The notes: a model not told the origin generated them from the sequence alone. Shown: positions 1 through 7,043, numbered from the stretch's first letter. The stretch is 10,792 bases of DNA from Verrucomicrobiales bacterium (GCA_021648365.1 JAKISY010000130.1:1-10792), one strand, 5' to 3'. Program-made: numbers and translations.

Positions 1-5
1 AAGAG

Positions 6-124
6 TTTTGTTTGGATTCAAGGCGAACTTCGACAGAGTTTAGCGGGCTAAATGAGTCGAATTTCAACGCAGAAGCCAGACAAAAATCGAAGCGGAGTTG
101 GGTAAGTTATTTTTGAGCGGCTCC
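6..124. repeat. Nested imperfect hairpin element between genes
   Basis: The arms at 6-19 and 72-85 are complementary except for about two positions (TTTTGTTTGGATTC against GAAGCCAGACAAAA). Inside them lie further paired segments: GCG 23-25 with CGC 68-70, TTCGAC 29-34 with GTCGAA 56-61, and TTTAG 39-43 with CTAAA 48-52 around a CGGG loop. A GGAG/CTCC pair at 94-97/121-124 may form a second small stem. The order of pairs is co-linear, so one long interrupted stem of about 80 nt is possible. From memory, similar hairpins ending in a GGGTAAGTTATTTTT-like segment are scattered between genes of aquatic bacteria; I infer a dispersed element. It could be the end of a transcript from outside the window or a small structured RNA. 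Confidence 0.45.
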
Positions 125-426
125 TAAAAGCCTTTTTTGCGCATCACCACTGGAATCCATGTTCTTACCACACAAACAACGCTCCGCTTGCTCAGCATAC
201 CCGTCAATCTCAACCGACAAACCAGCGCCCCTTCCCAGCCCTCTCATTTGTAAGCTGCTCGCTGCTACCGCCTCCACCCCCTAACTTCAGAAAAGGCTCC
301 ACTTTGCACATCTAAATCCCAACATCAACGTCTCGCTTTTCACAGATTTTTTGCTTATTCAAAGTTCAACCTAGCCAGTTTCCTCGCTAGGAATAAAAAA
401 ACCAGCGCCACTAAGCATAGTTTTTC
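125..426. other. Gene-free stretch with one short inverted repeat
   Basis: I see no coding region here. A dyad at 370-391 (CCTAGC, ten-base loop, GCTAGG) is followed on the plus strand by an A-rich run, not T, so it is not a plus-strand intrinsic terminator; on the minus strand no T tract follows it either. The rest is pyrimidine-rich sequence without a recognisable motif. Confidence 0.5.
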
Positions 427-456
427 TTGACGTACTGTGAAAAATAGCCATATATA
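427..456 (+). promoter_or_regulatory. Likely sigma-70 type promoter of the AP2/H1-like gene
   Basis: TTGACG at 427-432 (five of six to the -35 consensus) is followed after 18 bases by TATATA at 451-456; TAGAAT at 455-460 is an alternative -10 with too long a spacer. Transcription would start near 463, giving a leader of about 70 nt before the ATG at 532. The A+T-rich surroundings fit a promoter. No proper Shine-Dalgarno sequence lies next to the ATG; the nearest purine cluster (CGGAGA, 497-502) is about 30 bases upstream. Confidence 0.45.
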
Positions 457-531
457 GAATATGCGAATAGAGCGATATGTTCTTTTTGTAACTAAACGGA
501 GACACCCAGGCTCCACAACCAACCTAGAAAC

Positions 532-1272
532 ATGGCTAAGAAAAAAGTAGCGAAAAAAAAGGTAGCAGCGAAAAAATCGGCAGCTAAGAAAAAGGCTCCG
601 GCTAAAAAAGTGGTAGCTAAGAAAAAAGCTCCAGCTAAAAAAGCAGCTAAGAAAAAAGTGGTAGCTAAGAAAAAAGCTCCAGCTAAAAAAGTGGCAGCTA
701 AGAAAAAAGCTCCAGCCAAAAAAGCAGCAGCTAAGAAAAAAGCTCCAGCTAAGAAGGCAGCCGCTAAGAAAAAGACTACTAGAAAAAAACCCGTGTCGCC
801 CAAAACGCGCACTCGTAACAAGCAGTCAGTCAAAAACATCAAACGCATTGATTCTACCAAAACTCATGGTTGGCAGGTTCACGTCCGTCGTGGCGGTCGC
901 TTGAGCACCAAACTCTTTAGTGACCGTATTCACAAAGGGAAAACCAAAGCACTCACGGCAGCTAAAGCATTCCGCGATGGCTTGATTGATGAGATGGCGA
1001 AATACGCTAAGCCCTTGTGGCGCATCAAACGCACCGCACGCACCAACACAGGTGAGATCGGTGTATCTCAAACACATTACACCAACAGTTCAGGTAAAAA
1101 ACGTAAAGTGATCACCGTCACCGTACGTTCAGAACTCGGCAAAGCAGTGAACCGCAAATTCTCAGTCGATAAACTCGGCTACGATGAAGCAGTTAAACAA
1201 GCTGTCACTTGGCGTAATAAAATCCTTAGAGCTCGTCTCAAAGACGACAAATCCAAAGGCTTGCCTACCTAG
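532..1272 (+). CDS. Histone H1-like Ala/Lys-rich tail fused to two AP2-like DNA-binding domains
   Basis: This 246-residue, very basic protein has two parts. Residues 2-82 are a low-complexity tail of repeated AKKKAPAKK/AAKKK units like bacterial histone H1-like (Hc1/AlgP-type) proteins. Residues about 102-155 and 173-232 look like two divergent AP2-type domains: the first carries RIDSTKTHGWQVHVRR, then KLFSD and KALTAAKAFRD; the second carries GEIGV, a variable basic loop, then RKFSVDKLGYDEA and a helix ending TWRNKI. In AP2 domains a three-stranded sheet reads the DNA groove and the following Ala-rich helix packs behind it, which fits both segments. I infer a nucleoid-associated or regulatory DNA-binding protein in the cytoplasm. 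The gene stands alone, with its own promoter (427-456) and terminator (1307-1338). The ATG at 532 is the start because the Lys repeat begins at once; there is no clear Shine-Dalgarno site. The target sequence is unknown. Confidence 0.8.
   Translation: MAKKKVAKKKVAAKKSAAKKKAPAKKVVAKKKAPAKKAAKKKVVAKKKAPAKKVAAKKKAPAKKAAAKKKAPAKKAAAKKKTTRKKPVSPKTRTRNKQSVKNIKRIDSTKTHGWQVHVRRGGRLSTKLFSDRIHKGKTKALTAAKAFRDGLIDEMAKYAKPLWRIKRTARTNTGEIGVSQTHYTNSSGKKRKVITVTVRSELGKAVNRKFSVDKLGYDEAVKQAVTWRNKILRARLKDDKSKGLPT
535..780 (+). repeat. Degenerate in-frame repeat encoding the Ala/Lys tail
   Basis: The DNA repeats GCTAAGAAAAAAGCTCCA-like units interspersed with GTGGTAGCT or GCAGCAGCT linkers. One block starting at 610 recurs nearly unchanged at 658, 48 bases (16 codons) later. 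Long A runs inside it make it prone to slippage or length change, so tail length probably differs between strains. The mirror-image open frame on the minus strand over this segment (Phe/Leu/Ala repeats) is only an antisense shadow. Confidence 0.75.
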
Positions 1273-1306
1273 GCAAAATCATAACATAGCTTGCAAAAGC
1301 TTAATC

Positions 1307-1338
1307 AGAGCCGTCCCTCACGGGGCGGCTCTTTTTTT
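1307..1338 (+). terminator. Rho-independent terminator after the AP2/H1-like gene
   Basis: An 11-bp stem (arms 1307-1317 and 1322-1332, one G-U pair) closes a TCAC loop and runs into seven T residues (1332-1338). It lies 35 bases after the TAG stop of the plus-strand gene. Transcripts of the convergent minus-strand gene would meet the same hairpin, but the bases after it on that side (GATTAAGCTTTT) contain only a weak T run, so it works best for the plus strand. Confidence 0.9.
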
Positions 1339-1481
1339 ACACCTCCCCGCTCACTTTATAAAAGATCTGCTTAACCTATCCAATCTTCTTCACGTCCGTC
1401 GCGTGTTGCCTCAGACAGTTGAATTCGACCGTCTCGGCTTCGCCTCGGCTCATGGTGAGTGCCTCCCCACTTCACCCAAGC

Positions 1482-3065
1482 TCACTTCCCCTCGATCTTC
1501 GCCTTCAGCGCCTCCACCGATCCTGCTCCAGGTTTCGCCCCAGACGACTTACCTACAGTTGGCACTGGTGGTTTCACAGATGGTTTAACCGCAGGTGCCT
1601 TACTCGGCGGAGCTGTCGCCGGAGCTTTGACCTCAGGCACCTTCACCTTCGCAGCTTGAGTAGGTTTATTCTTTTTGGCAATCAGATCCTCCCACTGGTG
1701 CAACTGATACCCCTCACCCAAACCACCGATGCCCCCTAATAGTTGAGAACACTTCTGATGCCATTTTTTCAAATCTGGGGCATCCTTCTTTGCTTCCTTC
1801 GATCCTGGAAAAACCAAATAAGTCACCTTCAAATCGCTCACCGGCCTACTGTAAGGACTCGCTTTAGGGTTCAACTGCTTCGCGATGCGCAGAGAAGCTT
1901 CCCCCATCTGAAACGAAGGCCCCCCGTCCCCCACGATAGCTGGGTAAACCTTGCCCTGATAGATCACCACCGCATAGTCGCCAAAAGAAGGACCAAAAGC
2001 ATTCTCTTTAGTTTTGCCAATCATCGACAGCGGCATCACGATGAAAGGGTCCGCCTCCGCAATCAAAAAGCTACGCCCTTTCAAATCGGCAATCTCTCGC
2101 TTGAGTAAATCAATGTTCGATTTCAAAAAACGGTTTTTCTCAATGCTCAGCCCCTTGATCTTAAACTCAGCTTCATACTTATTGAGCTTAGCAACCCGAG
2201 CAGCTAACAACGGGTTAGCCCTCTTCGTTTTTTTCGGCCAACCATAACTGGTGAACGGCTGGTAGTTCGATGACATCGAAATGTAATCATCCATCTTCGG
2301 CCAACGATCCCCATCCGAACCATCCGACACCACATCCATCTCGCCCTGCATCAACAACACCTTCTGCTGAGTTTCAGGATGCTGCAGTTCCAGAATCGTC
2401 TCACAATCAAAAAAATGATGCCTCGATAGCACCCGATTCAGCCGAGTGATGTAGCGCTGCACGCGTTTCTTTTTCAGATCATACAAATGATAATAAAAAG
2501 GCGACACCTTACCCGTCTCAACCATCTTACCCAAATCCGGCAACATCTTAGGCAAGTGTTCATTCAAACCCGCCAAATCCTCCAAGCTTTGATTCGCTTC
2601 AGGCACCTTGATCTTTATATTCAGCTCGATCACATAACTCGAAGCATCCTCCCGCTCAAGTGAAGCTCGGCGACCCTGCTCCGTTTCCAGCAGCGAGCGG
2701 ATCTCAAAACCGTTATACAACTTAGCGATGTCGATTTTTTTGTAAGCCACAAACTTATCAGGCATCGCCTCCGCCTTGGCAGGCACAGTCACCTTGATGA
2801 TTTTCTCCACCACTCGCTCGACGATTTTCTCCACCACCACCGGGTCAGCCGGAGTATCCTGATGTTTGGCAATTTCACTCACCGTCTCCAGCATAGCACT
2901 GTCCTCCGCAGTCATCTTGCCACTATCCCCACCGCCAAAAAAGTAAACCAAGCCCGGCAACATCATCGCCCCGCACAAAATGAGGAACAACACCAACTTC
3001 CCAAACCGGTCACGACGCAACTGACGCTTGGCTTCTTTCTTTTCTATTTCAAGTTTCGCACTCAT
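1482..3065 (-). CDS. Membrane-anchored GH75-like (chitosanase family) protein
   Basis: The 527-residue product starts with a basic cytoplasmic segment (1-21), then one hydrophobic helix (about 22-43) that would anchor it with the rest outside the inner membrane. Residues about 75-95 are a Val/Glu/Lys-rich helical stretch, and residues 286-330 may be coiled coil. The region about 332-422 resembles glycoside hydrolase family 75: FLIAEADPFIVMPLSMIG, then YAVVIYQGKVYPAIVGDGG and MGEASLRIA. The pair D380 and E389, nine residues apart in GDGGPSFQMGE, matches the spacing of the two catalytic acids of fungal GH75 chitosanases (GD...GE). An acidic DGSDGD motif lies at 248-253. The C-terminal tail (about 466-515) is Lys/Pro/Ala-rich and probably disordered. 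Family membership is from motif memory; the substrate is unproven and could be chitosan or another aminosugar polymer. The ATG is preceded by no good Shine-Dalgarno site but by a fair promoter (3099-3128). Confidence 0.7.
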   Translation of the reverse strand: MSAKLEIEKKEAKRQLRRDRFGKLVLFLILCGAMMLPGLVYFFGGGDSGKMTAEDSAMLETVSEIAKHQDTPADPVVVEKIVERVVEKIIKVTVPAKAEAMPDKFVAYKKIDIAKLYNGFEIRSLLETEQGRRASLEREDASSYVIELNIKIKVPEANQSLEDLAGLNEHLPKMLPDLGKMVETGKVSPFYYHLYDLKKKRVQRYITRLNRVLSRHHFFDCETILELQHPETQQKVLLMQGEMDVVSDGSDGDRWPKMDDYISMSSNYQPFTSYGWPKKTKRANPLLAARVAKLNKYEAEFKIKGLSIEKNRFLKSNIDLLKREIADLKGRSFLIAEADPFIVMPLSMIGKTKENAFGPSFGDYAVVIYQGKVYPAIVGDGGPSFQMGEASLRIAKQLNPKASPYSRPVSDLKVTYLVFPGSKEAKKDAPDLKKWHQKCSQLLGGIGGLGEGYQLHQWEDLIAKKNKPTQAAKVKVPEVKAPATAPPSKAPAVKPSVKPPVPTVGKSSGAKPGAGSVEALKAKIEGK

Positions 3066-3098
3066 GGCTGTTCATGGTAAAACGATCATCGTCACCTC

Positions 3099-3128
3099 AT
3101 TTTATCTTTTAGCGCATTTAACAATCAA
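3099..3128 (-). promoter_or_regulatory. Possible promoter of the GH75-like gene
   Basis: Read on the minus strand, TTGATT (3128-3123) is followed after 18 bases by TAAAAT (3104-3099), four and five of six to the consensus boxes. Transcription would begin near 3092 and leave a leader of about 27 nt. Its presence suggests that the GH75-like gene need not be transcribed from the CBM9-like gene upstream. Confidence 0.4.
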
Positions 3129-3206
3129 ACTCAAGCTTCCTCACAATTCTTGTCGAGAACTCCCTTCTCTTCCCCCACCTCAGCAATCGACACTCGCCCA
3201 TCCATT

Positions 3207-3391
3207 CCTCTGCGTCTCCGCGTCTCTGCGTGAGCCTATCTTCTCATCCAAATCCCCTCCCCCTCCGTAGTTTAAATTCAAGTTTAAGTTCCCTATTACC
3301 CCCTCATCCTTTGCGTTCTTCCCCCCATCTGCGATCATCTGCGTCATCTGCGGTTCACCTCTTCGCCCCCCCCCTTTGCACTCTTTGCGAG
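3207..3391. repeat. Three purine-rich repeat modules in the gap between two minus-strand genes
   Basis: Read on the minus strand, 3235-3207 contains CGCAGAGA, CGCGGAGA, CGCAGAGG (an 8-nt period). Positions 3358-3326 contain CGCAGATGA, CGCAGATGAT, CGCAGATG (9-10 nt period), with an AACGCAAAGG relative at 3318-3309. Positions 3391-3373 contain CGCAAAGAG, TGCAAAGG. All share a CGCARA core. Homopolymer C runs on the plus strand (for example 3366-3374) lie between them. From memory, the same word families recur between genes in many environmental bacteria; their function is not known to me. Short open frames across them are repeat artefacts. Confidence 0.6.
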
Positions 3392-3414
3392 ATCCCCCCT
3401 TCTCTTTCCCCAGC

Positions 3415-4095
3415 CTAGCTACCTTCAAACTCCAGCACCCCAAAAGCCTCAGGCACATGAAAATCTGGCACCTCCCCCCCCGGATCCACCCAAGAAATCC
3501 AATCCTTCACCACAGCCGCATCTCCCTCACCGTGACTGAACTCCGCACGAAATAAACCCGCCTTCAAAAATAAACCTCGTTCACTCTGGTGCAAACAAGC
3601 CAACTCACGAAAAGTCGCCAAAGGGATCACCCCCTCCACATCATAACCGGAATCCGTCAGCGCAGGGCATAGCCTCAAACTAGGGCAACACCAACTCCAA
3701 TCCATACGACGATGAAAGCGCGCCTCATAAGATAAAACCACACCACGCGGATCCATTTCCAAAGCATAATACGGATCCAAATCATCTCCCGGAGTGAAAA
3801 AAATCTCCACTCGATCCGAACCCACCACCATCTCTTTGGCATCCGCCCCCTCAGCCATCACCACATCCGCATCCTCCACCACAAAGCGGAAATAGAAATT
3901 TTCATCATCCCACAGCGCTCTAAAAATCGTCGCCGGCGCAGGCAGCTCCGACCACGGAAAAGCAAAATCCGTCAACACCTCCGCCCCTGCCCATTGTTGC
4001 AAACTCAAGGTCTCCATGCCTCCCGTCTCGCTAGCTTCCACCTTCCCATTCAACCTTTTCACCAAGTAAGTCTTTTTTGCACCAGCATCGCTCAT
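3415..4095 (-). CDS. CBM9-like (DOMON-type) domain protein
   Basis: The 226-residue product looks like a single beta-sandwich of the family-9 carbohydrate-binding type (CBM9/DOMON-like). Supporting segments are W35 near the start, IFRALWDDENFYFRFVVEDAD (57-77, written here in two overlapping strands: a D-D/E-N-F-Y turn then a beta strand), SDRVEIFFTPGDD (93-105), YYALEMDPRG (109-118), VEGVIPLATF (153-162) and a C-terminal VPDFHVPEAFGVLEF (209-223). Such domains bind sugars or, in other DOMON proteins, heme; the aromatic residues W35, W62, W133 and W135 are candidate sugar-contacting side chains. I see no signal peptide or membrane segment from the ATG at 4095, which is odd for a carbohydrate-binding protein and suggests a cytoplasmic role or a missed export route. 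It lies upstream of the GH75-like gene on the same strand, a context that fits polysaccharide handling, though 349 bp of repeats separate them. Confidence 0.65.
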   Translation of the reverse strand: MSDAGAKKTYLVKRLNGKVEASETGGMETLSLQQWAGAEVLTDFAFPWSELPAPATIFRALWDDENFYFRFVVEDADVVMAEGADAKEMVVGSDRVEIFFTPGDDLDPYYALEMDPRGVVLSYEARFHRRMDWSWCCPSLRLCPALTDSGYDVEGVIPLATFRELACLHQSERGLFLKAGLFRAEFSHGEGDAAVVKDWISWVDPGGEVPDFHVPEAFGVLEFEGS

Positions 4096-4506
4096 GCCAC
4101 ACCGTTCACCGAGAGATCAAGCGATTCCAGTAAAAACTGCCCATTTTACCAACCGGTAAAAAAGACACAAAAAAGGCTTGCACCCTCCTCAAGAAACCGT
4201 CTAGTTAAAGCCGTAGCAGGGGTCGGTTCACTCCTTGAAACTCCAACAGCATCCTTTTGGACGTTGATTCTAAATTCAGAACCGGATTTCATTGCTCTAG
4301 TTAGGGAGATTAGGTTTTTAAACAAAATCCACCTCATCATGGAGTAGGAAAATTCTGTTCCGTAGGGACTCGTAGTTCATTTCTGCAATCAGCCTTTATC
4401 ACACACATTCGTTTACTATTATTCGTATTCGTTGCATATCACATTCCAGCCACAGAGCCTTTCTGTTTAAGGGTGGATCTATTATTATTCATACCATTTA
4501 GGATCG
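4096..4506. other. Divergent intergenic region between the CBM9-like gene and yebC
   Basis: This 411-bp gap must contain the promoters of two diverging genes. I see no gene; the 64-codon minus-strand open frame at 4146-4340 has no recognisable domain and lacks a ribosome site. A small dyad at 4144-4161 (TTTTACC, AACC loop, GGTAAAA) sits just upstream of the CBM9-like gene and could be an operator. For yebC the best promoter match is weak: TTTACT (4412-4417), 17 bases, CATATC (4435-4440). AGGA at 4500-4503 is only three bases from the yebC ATG, too close for normal pairing. Confidence 0.4.
4143..4170 (-). promoter_or_regulatory. Weak candidate promoter of the CBM9-like gene
   Basis: On the minus strand TTGTGT (4170-4165) is followed after 16 bases by TAAAAT (4148-4143), with the start point near 4136 and a 40-nt leader. 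The dyad TTTTACC/GGTAAAA (4144-4161) overlaps the -10 box, as an operator would. The -35 match is poor. Confidence 0.25.
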
Positions 4507-5256
4507 ATGTCAGGACACAACAAGTGGTCGAAGATCAAACATATCAAAGCTAAAGAGGATGCCAAAAAAGGTAAAGTCTTCAGCAAGTTTGCGCATGAAA
4601 TCGCCATAACCGCACGAGACGGCGGTGGCGATCCGAACATGAACCCGCGCCTGCGACAAGCGATCGATAGCGCCAAATCTCAATCGATGCCCAAAGACAA
4701 CATCGAGCGCGCGATCAAAAAAGGCACCGGCGAACTCGACGGCGGCACCATCGAAGAAATCACCTACGAAGGTTTTGGCGCAGGTGGAGCGGGTTTTCTC
4801 GTGCAAGTAGCTACCGACAACAAAAACCGCTCAGCGGCTGACATCCGTAGCGCATTTAATAAAAACAACGGCAACATGGGGACCGCCGGCACCGTCTCCC
4901 ACATGTTTGACAAAAAAGGCGAGATCATCATCGATGCACAACTCATCGGCGAAGAAGAAATTTTTGAAAAAGCCCTAGAAGCAGGTGCAGACGACGTCAT
5001 CAGCGATGACGACGAGCACATCATCCTCACCGCCTTCGACCAGCTCAATACCGTCGCCGAGACCCTGCGCGAAGGAGGTTTGCAGTTGAAATCTCAAAGC
5101 CTCGCTTTCATCCCCAGCACCCCGATTCTGATCACAGAAAATTCGATCGCCTCACAAGTTTTACGCCTCTATGACGCCCTCGACGACTACGACGATACCA
5201 TCAGCGTATTTGGCACCTTTGAGATCTCCGACGAAATCCTAGAAAGCCTAAGCTGA
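4507..5256 (+). CDS. yebC: YebC/PmpR (TACO1) family translation and regulatory factor
   Basis: The 249-residue protein has the normal family length and hallmarks: SGHNKWSKIKHIKAKEDAKKGK at the N-terminus (residues 2-22, with the start of the family signature), then KVFSKFAHEI, DPNMNPRLRQAI (42-53), MPKDNIERAIKKGTGE (61-76), TYEGFGAGGAGFLVQVATDN (86-105), KNNGNMGTAGTVSHMF (119-134) and EAGADDVISDD (158-168). Three alpha/beta domains are expected, with a strongly acidic C-terminal half. Members were first described as DNA-binding regulators (PmpR); related mitochondrial TACO1 and recent bacterial work point to a ribosome-associated role in easing stalls at proline-rich stretches. It acts in the cytoplasm. 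It is followed after 49 bp by rho on the same strand, so the two may share a transcript. The ATG at 4507 gives the conserved M-S-G-H-N-K-W start. Confidence 0.97.
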   Translation: MSGHNKWSKIKHIKAKEDAKKGKVFSKFAHEIAITARDGGGDPNMNPRLRQAIDSAKSQSMPKDNIERAIKKGTGELDGGTIEEITYEGFGAGGAGFLVQVATDNKNRSAADIRSAFNKNNGNMGTAGTVSHMFDKKGEIIIDAQLIGEEEIFEKALEAGADDVISDDDEHIILTAFDQLNTVAETLREGGLQLKSQSLAFIPSTPILITENSIASQVLRLYDALDDYDDTISVFGTFEISDEILESLS

Positions 5257-5305
5257 ACCACCACTCACTTTTCCTATCTCTCTCGACCCTTTTTTATTTA
5301 TCAAC

Positions 5306-7018
5306 ATGAGCGAATCACAACCCGATTCTAATCCTAGCCCTGCTACCGAGGTCAAAAAAACTGCCGCCAAAAAGCCGGCAGTCAAAAGCCCGAAAAAAAA
5401 GGCAGCTAAAAAAGCCGCTAGCAAACCTCGTATCAGTAAGGAAAAAGCAGCCCCATCTGAGGCAGCGACTCCAACTACGAGCAAAGCTACGCAAGCACCT
5501 AAAAAAGCTGAACCCGCACCAAAAGCAGAAGCTTCCGAACAGCGTCCTCGTAGTAACGATGCACCCTCTTCCCCTCCCGCTGAGCGCCAACCAGACAACG
5601 TCTCCCTCGAAGGTCCCAGTCGCTCCGAAGGCGGCGATAACAGTCAGCGCCCCAAACGCCGCCAAGGATCAGATTCCAGAGACCGCGACGACAACCGTCG
5701 TCAGCAAAACAATCGCCGAGGCAATAACAACAAAGGCCGTGGCGGACGCAACCGCAATAATCGCCGTCGCAATAACCAAGGTGGCAATAACCAAGGTGGC
5801 AATAACGACCGCAACGACCGCGGTGAACACAACGAGCGCAGCGAAGCTGGCAACGACAGAAGAAACCAAAATCGTCAAAAACAAAGAGAACCCATCGATC
5901 CTGGACCACCCGTGGAAGCCACAGGTTTGGTCGAAATTTCGCCCAAAGGTTTTGGCTTTTTGCGACAAGAAAGCCGCAACTATCAACAATCTCCCAACGA
6001 TGTTTTTATCACTCCCGAAATCGTACGCGCACACAGCTTGAGAGACGGAGTGATGGTCAAGTGCACGTCCCAACTGGGCAACCGTGGCCCTCAGCTCACC
6101 GACTTACTCGAAATCAATGGTAAAGCACCAGAAGCATACCACAACCTTCCCTACTTCGAAGAGCTCACCGCCATCAACCCCTGCAAGCGCTACGCTCTAG
6201 AAACCCGCCCCGATCGTTACACCACACGTGTGATCGACATGATGGCACCCATCGGACGTGGCCAACGCGGACTGATCGTCGCCCCACCACGAACCGGCAA
6301 GACCACCATCCTGCAGCACATCGCCGAAGCCGTGTTAGAAAATTACGAAGACGAAGTGCATCTCATGGTCTTACTCGTGGACGAGCGTCCCGAAGAAGTC
6401 ACCGACTTCAAACGCTCCCTACCCGGTGCAGAAGTCATGGCAAGCTCCAATGACGCCAATGTCAAAGACCACACCCGCATCGCCCAGCTCGCCATCGAAC
6501 GCGCCAAGCGCCTCGTCGAAGCTGGCGAACACGTATTCATCTTGCTAGACTCGATCACCCGCCTAGCGCGAGCTTTTAACAACGCCACCAAAGGCAAAGG
6601 ACGTGGCACCGCCTCTGGCGGACTCTCCGTAGGCGCACTAGAAATCCCCCGCCGACTCTTCGCCGCCGCCCGCAATACCCGCGAAGCTGGCTCGCTCACC
6701 ATCATCGCCACCGCGCTGATCGAGACCAACAGCCGCATGGATGACGCCATCTTCCAAGAGTTCAAAGGCACCGGCAACATGGAGTTGGTACTCAACCGCT
6801 ACATCGCGCAGAACTACATCTACCCAGCAGTAGATATCAACAAATCTGGCACCCGCCGCGAAGAGCTCCTGCTCGCACCGCACATGTTAGAAAAAATCCA
6901 AATCATCCGCCGCGGACTAGCTGGGCACAAACCCGAAGAAGCCATGCAGCGCCTGTTATCTTTCCTAGAAAGATTCAACTCCAACGCCCAAATGTTAATG
7001 GAGATCAAAAACCCCTAG
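5306..7018 (+). CDS. rho: Transcription termination factor Rho with a long disordered N-terminus
   Basis: The 570-residue protein is the hexameric RNA-dependent ATPase/helicase that ends transcription. Residues 203-270 form the primary RNA-binding cold-shock-like domain (GFGFLR at 215-220, DVFIT at 232-236). The ATPase core has the P-loop APPRTGKTT (326-334, lysine K332), the catalytic-glutamate segment DERPEEV (359-365), LDSITRLAR (414-422, Walker B aspartate D415), the R/Q-loop segment GRGTASGG followed by LSVGAL (432-445), and SGTRREE (514-520) with the arginine finger. Its P-loop reads PPRTGKT where E. coli has PPKAGKT. Residues 1-202 are unusual: Lys/Ala-rich (17-40, like histone H1 tails), then Pro/Ser/Ala, then Arg/Asn/Gly/Asp-rich (about 112-192). 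The short helical Rho_N domain that normally opens Rho is not recognisable. The ATG at 5306 lacks a Shine-Dalgarno site. Length exceeds the usual 420 residues by about 150 because of this tail. Confidence 0.97.
   Translation: MSESQPDSNPSPATEVKKTAAKKPAVKSPKKKAAKKAASKPRISKEKAAPSEAATPTTSKATQAPKKAEPAPKAEASEQRPRSNDAPSSPPAERQPDNVSLEGPSRSEGGDNSQRPKRRQGSDSRDRDDNRRQQNNRRGNNNKGRGGRNRNNRRRNNQGGNNQGGNNDRNDRGEHNERSEAGNDRRNQNRQKQREPIDPGPPVEATGLVEISPKGFGFLRQESRNYQQSPNDVFITPEIVRAHSLRDGVMVKCTSQLGNRGPQLTDLLEINGKAPEAYHNLPYFEELTAINPCKRYALETRPDRYTTRVIDMMAPIGRGQRGLIVAPPRTGKTTILQHIAEAVLENYEDEVHLMVLLVDERPEEVTDFKRSLPGAEVMASSNDANVKDHTRIAQLAIERAKRLVEAGEHVFILLDSITRLARAFNNATKGKGRGTASGGLSVGALEIPRRLFAAARNTREAGSLTIIATALIETNSRMDDAIFQEFKGTGNMELVLNRYIAQNYIYPAVDINKSGTRREELLLAPHMLEKIQIIRRGLAGHKPEEAMQRLLSFLERFNSNAQMLMEIKNP
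5771..5806 (+). repeat. 15-bp tandem repeat inside rho
   Basis: AATAACCAAGGTGGC occurs at 5771-5785 and 5786-5800, and its first six bases again at 5801-5806. It encodes the NNQGG pentapeptide repeat in the Arg/Asn/Gly-rich tail of Rho. Being a multiple of three it can vary in copy number without breaking the frame. Confidence 0.85.
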
Positions 7019-7043
7019 AGTTTCCACCTCCTGTCGCTTGGAG

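Noticed and set aside
370..391. CCTAGC/GCTAGG hairpin as an intrinsic terminator
   Set aside because: It is followed by A residues on the plus strand and by no T tract on the minus strand, so neither direction fits a terminator.
492..860. Minus-strand open frame rich in Phe/Leu/Ala
   Set aside because: It is the antisense shadow of the Ala/Lys repeat gene; the reverse complement of AAG/AAA/GCT codons yields this composition without any signal of its own.
1430..1460. CGTCTCGGCTTCGCCTCGGCTC segment as a terminator for the GH75-like gene
   Set aside because: The possible stem is short and there is no T run on the minus strand after it; it may be a small GC-rich repeat, but I cannot support more.
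3180..3458. 92-codon minus-strand open frame overlapping the end of the CBM9-like gene
   Set aside because: Most of it is translated repeat modules (CGCAGATGA and similar) and it overlaps the CBM9-like gene in another frame; no domain is recognisable.
4146..4340. 64-codon minus-strand open frame between the CBM9-like gene and yebC
   Set aside because: No recognised motif and no ribosome-binding site, and its end overlaps the likely promoter region of the CBM9-like gene.
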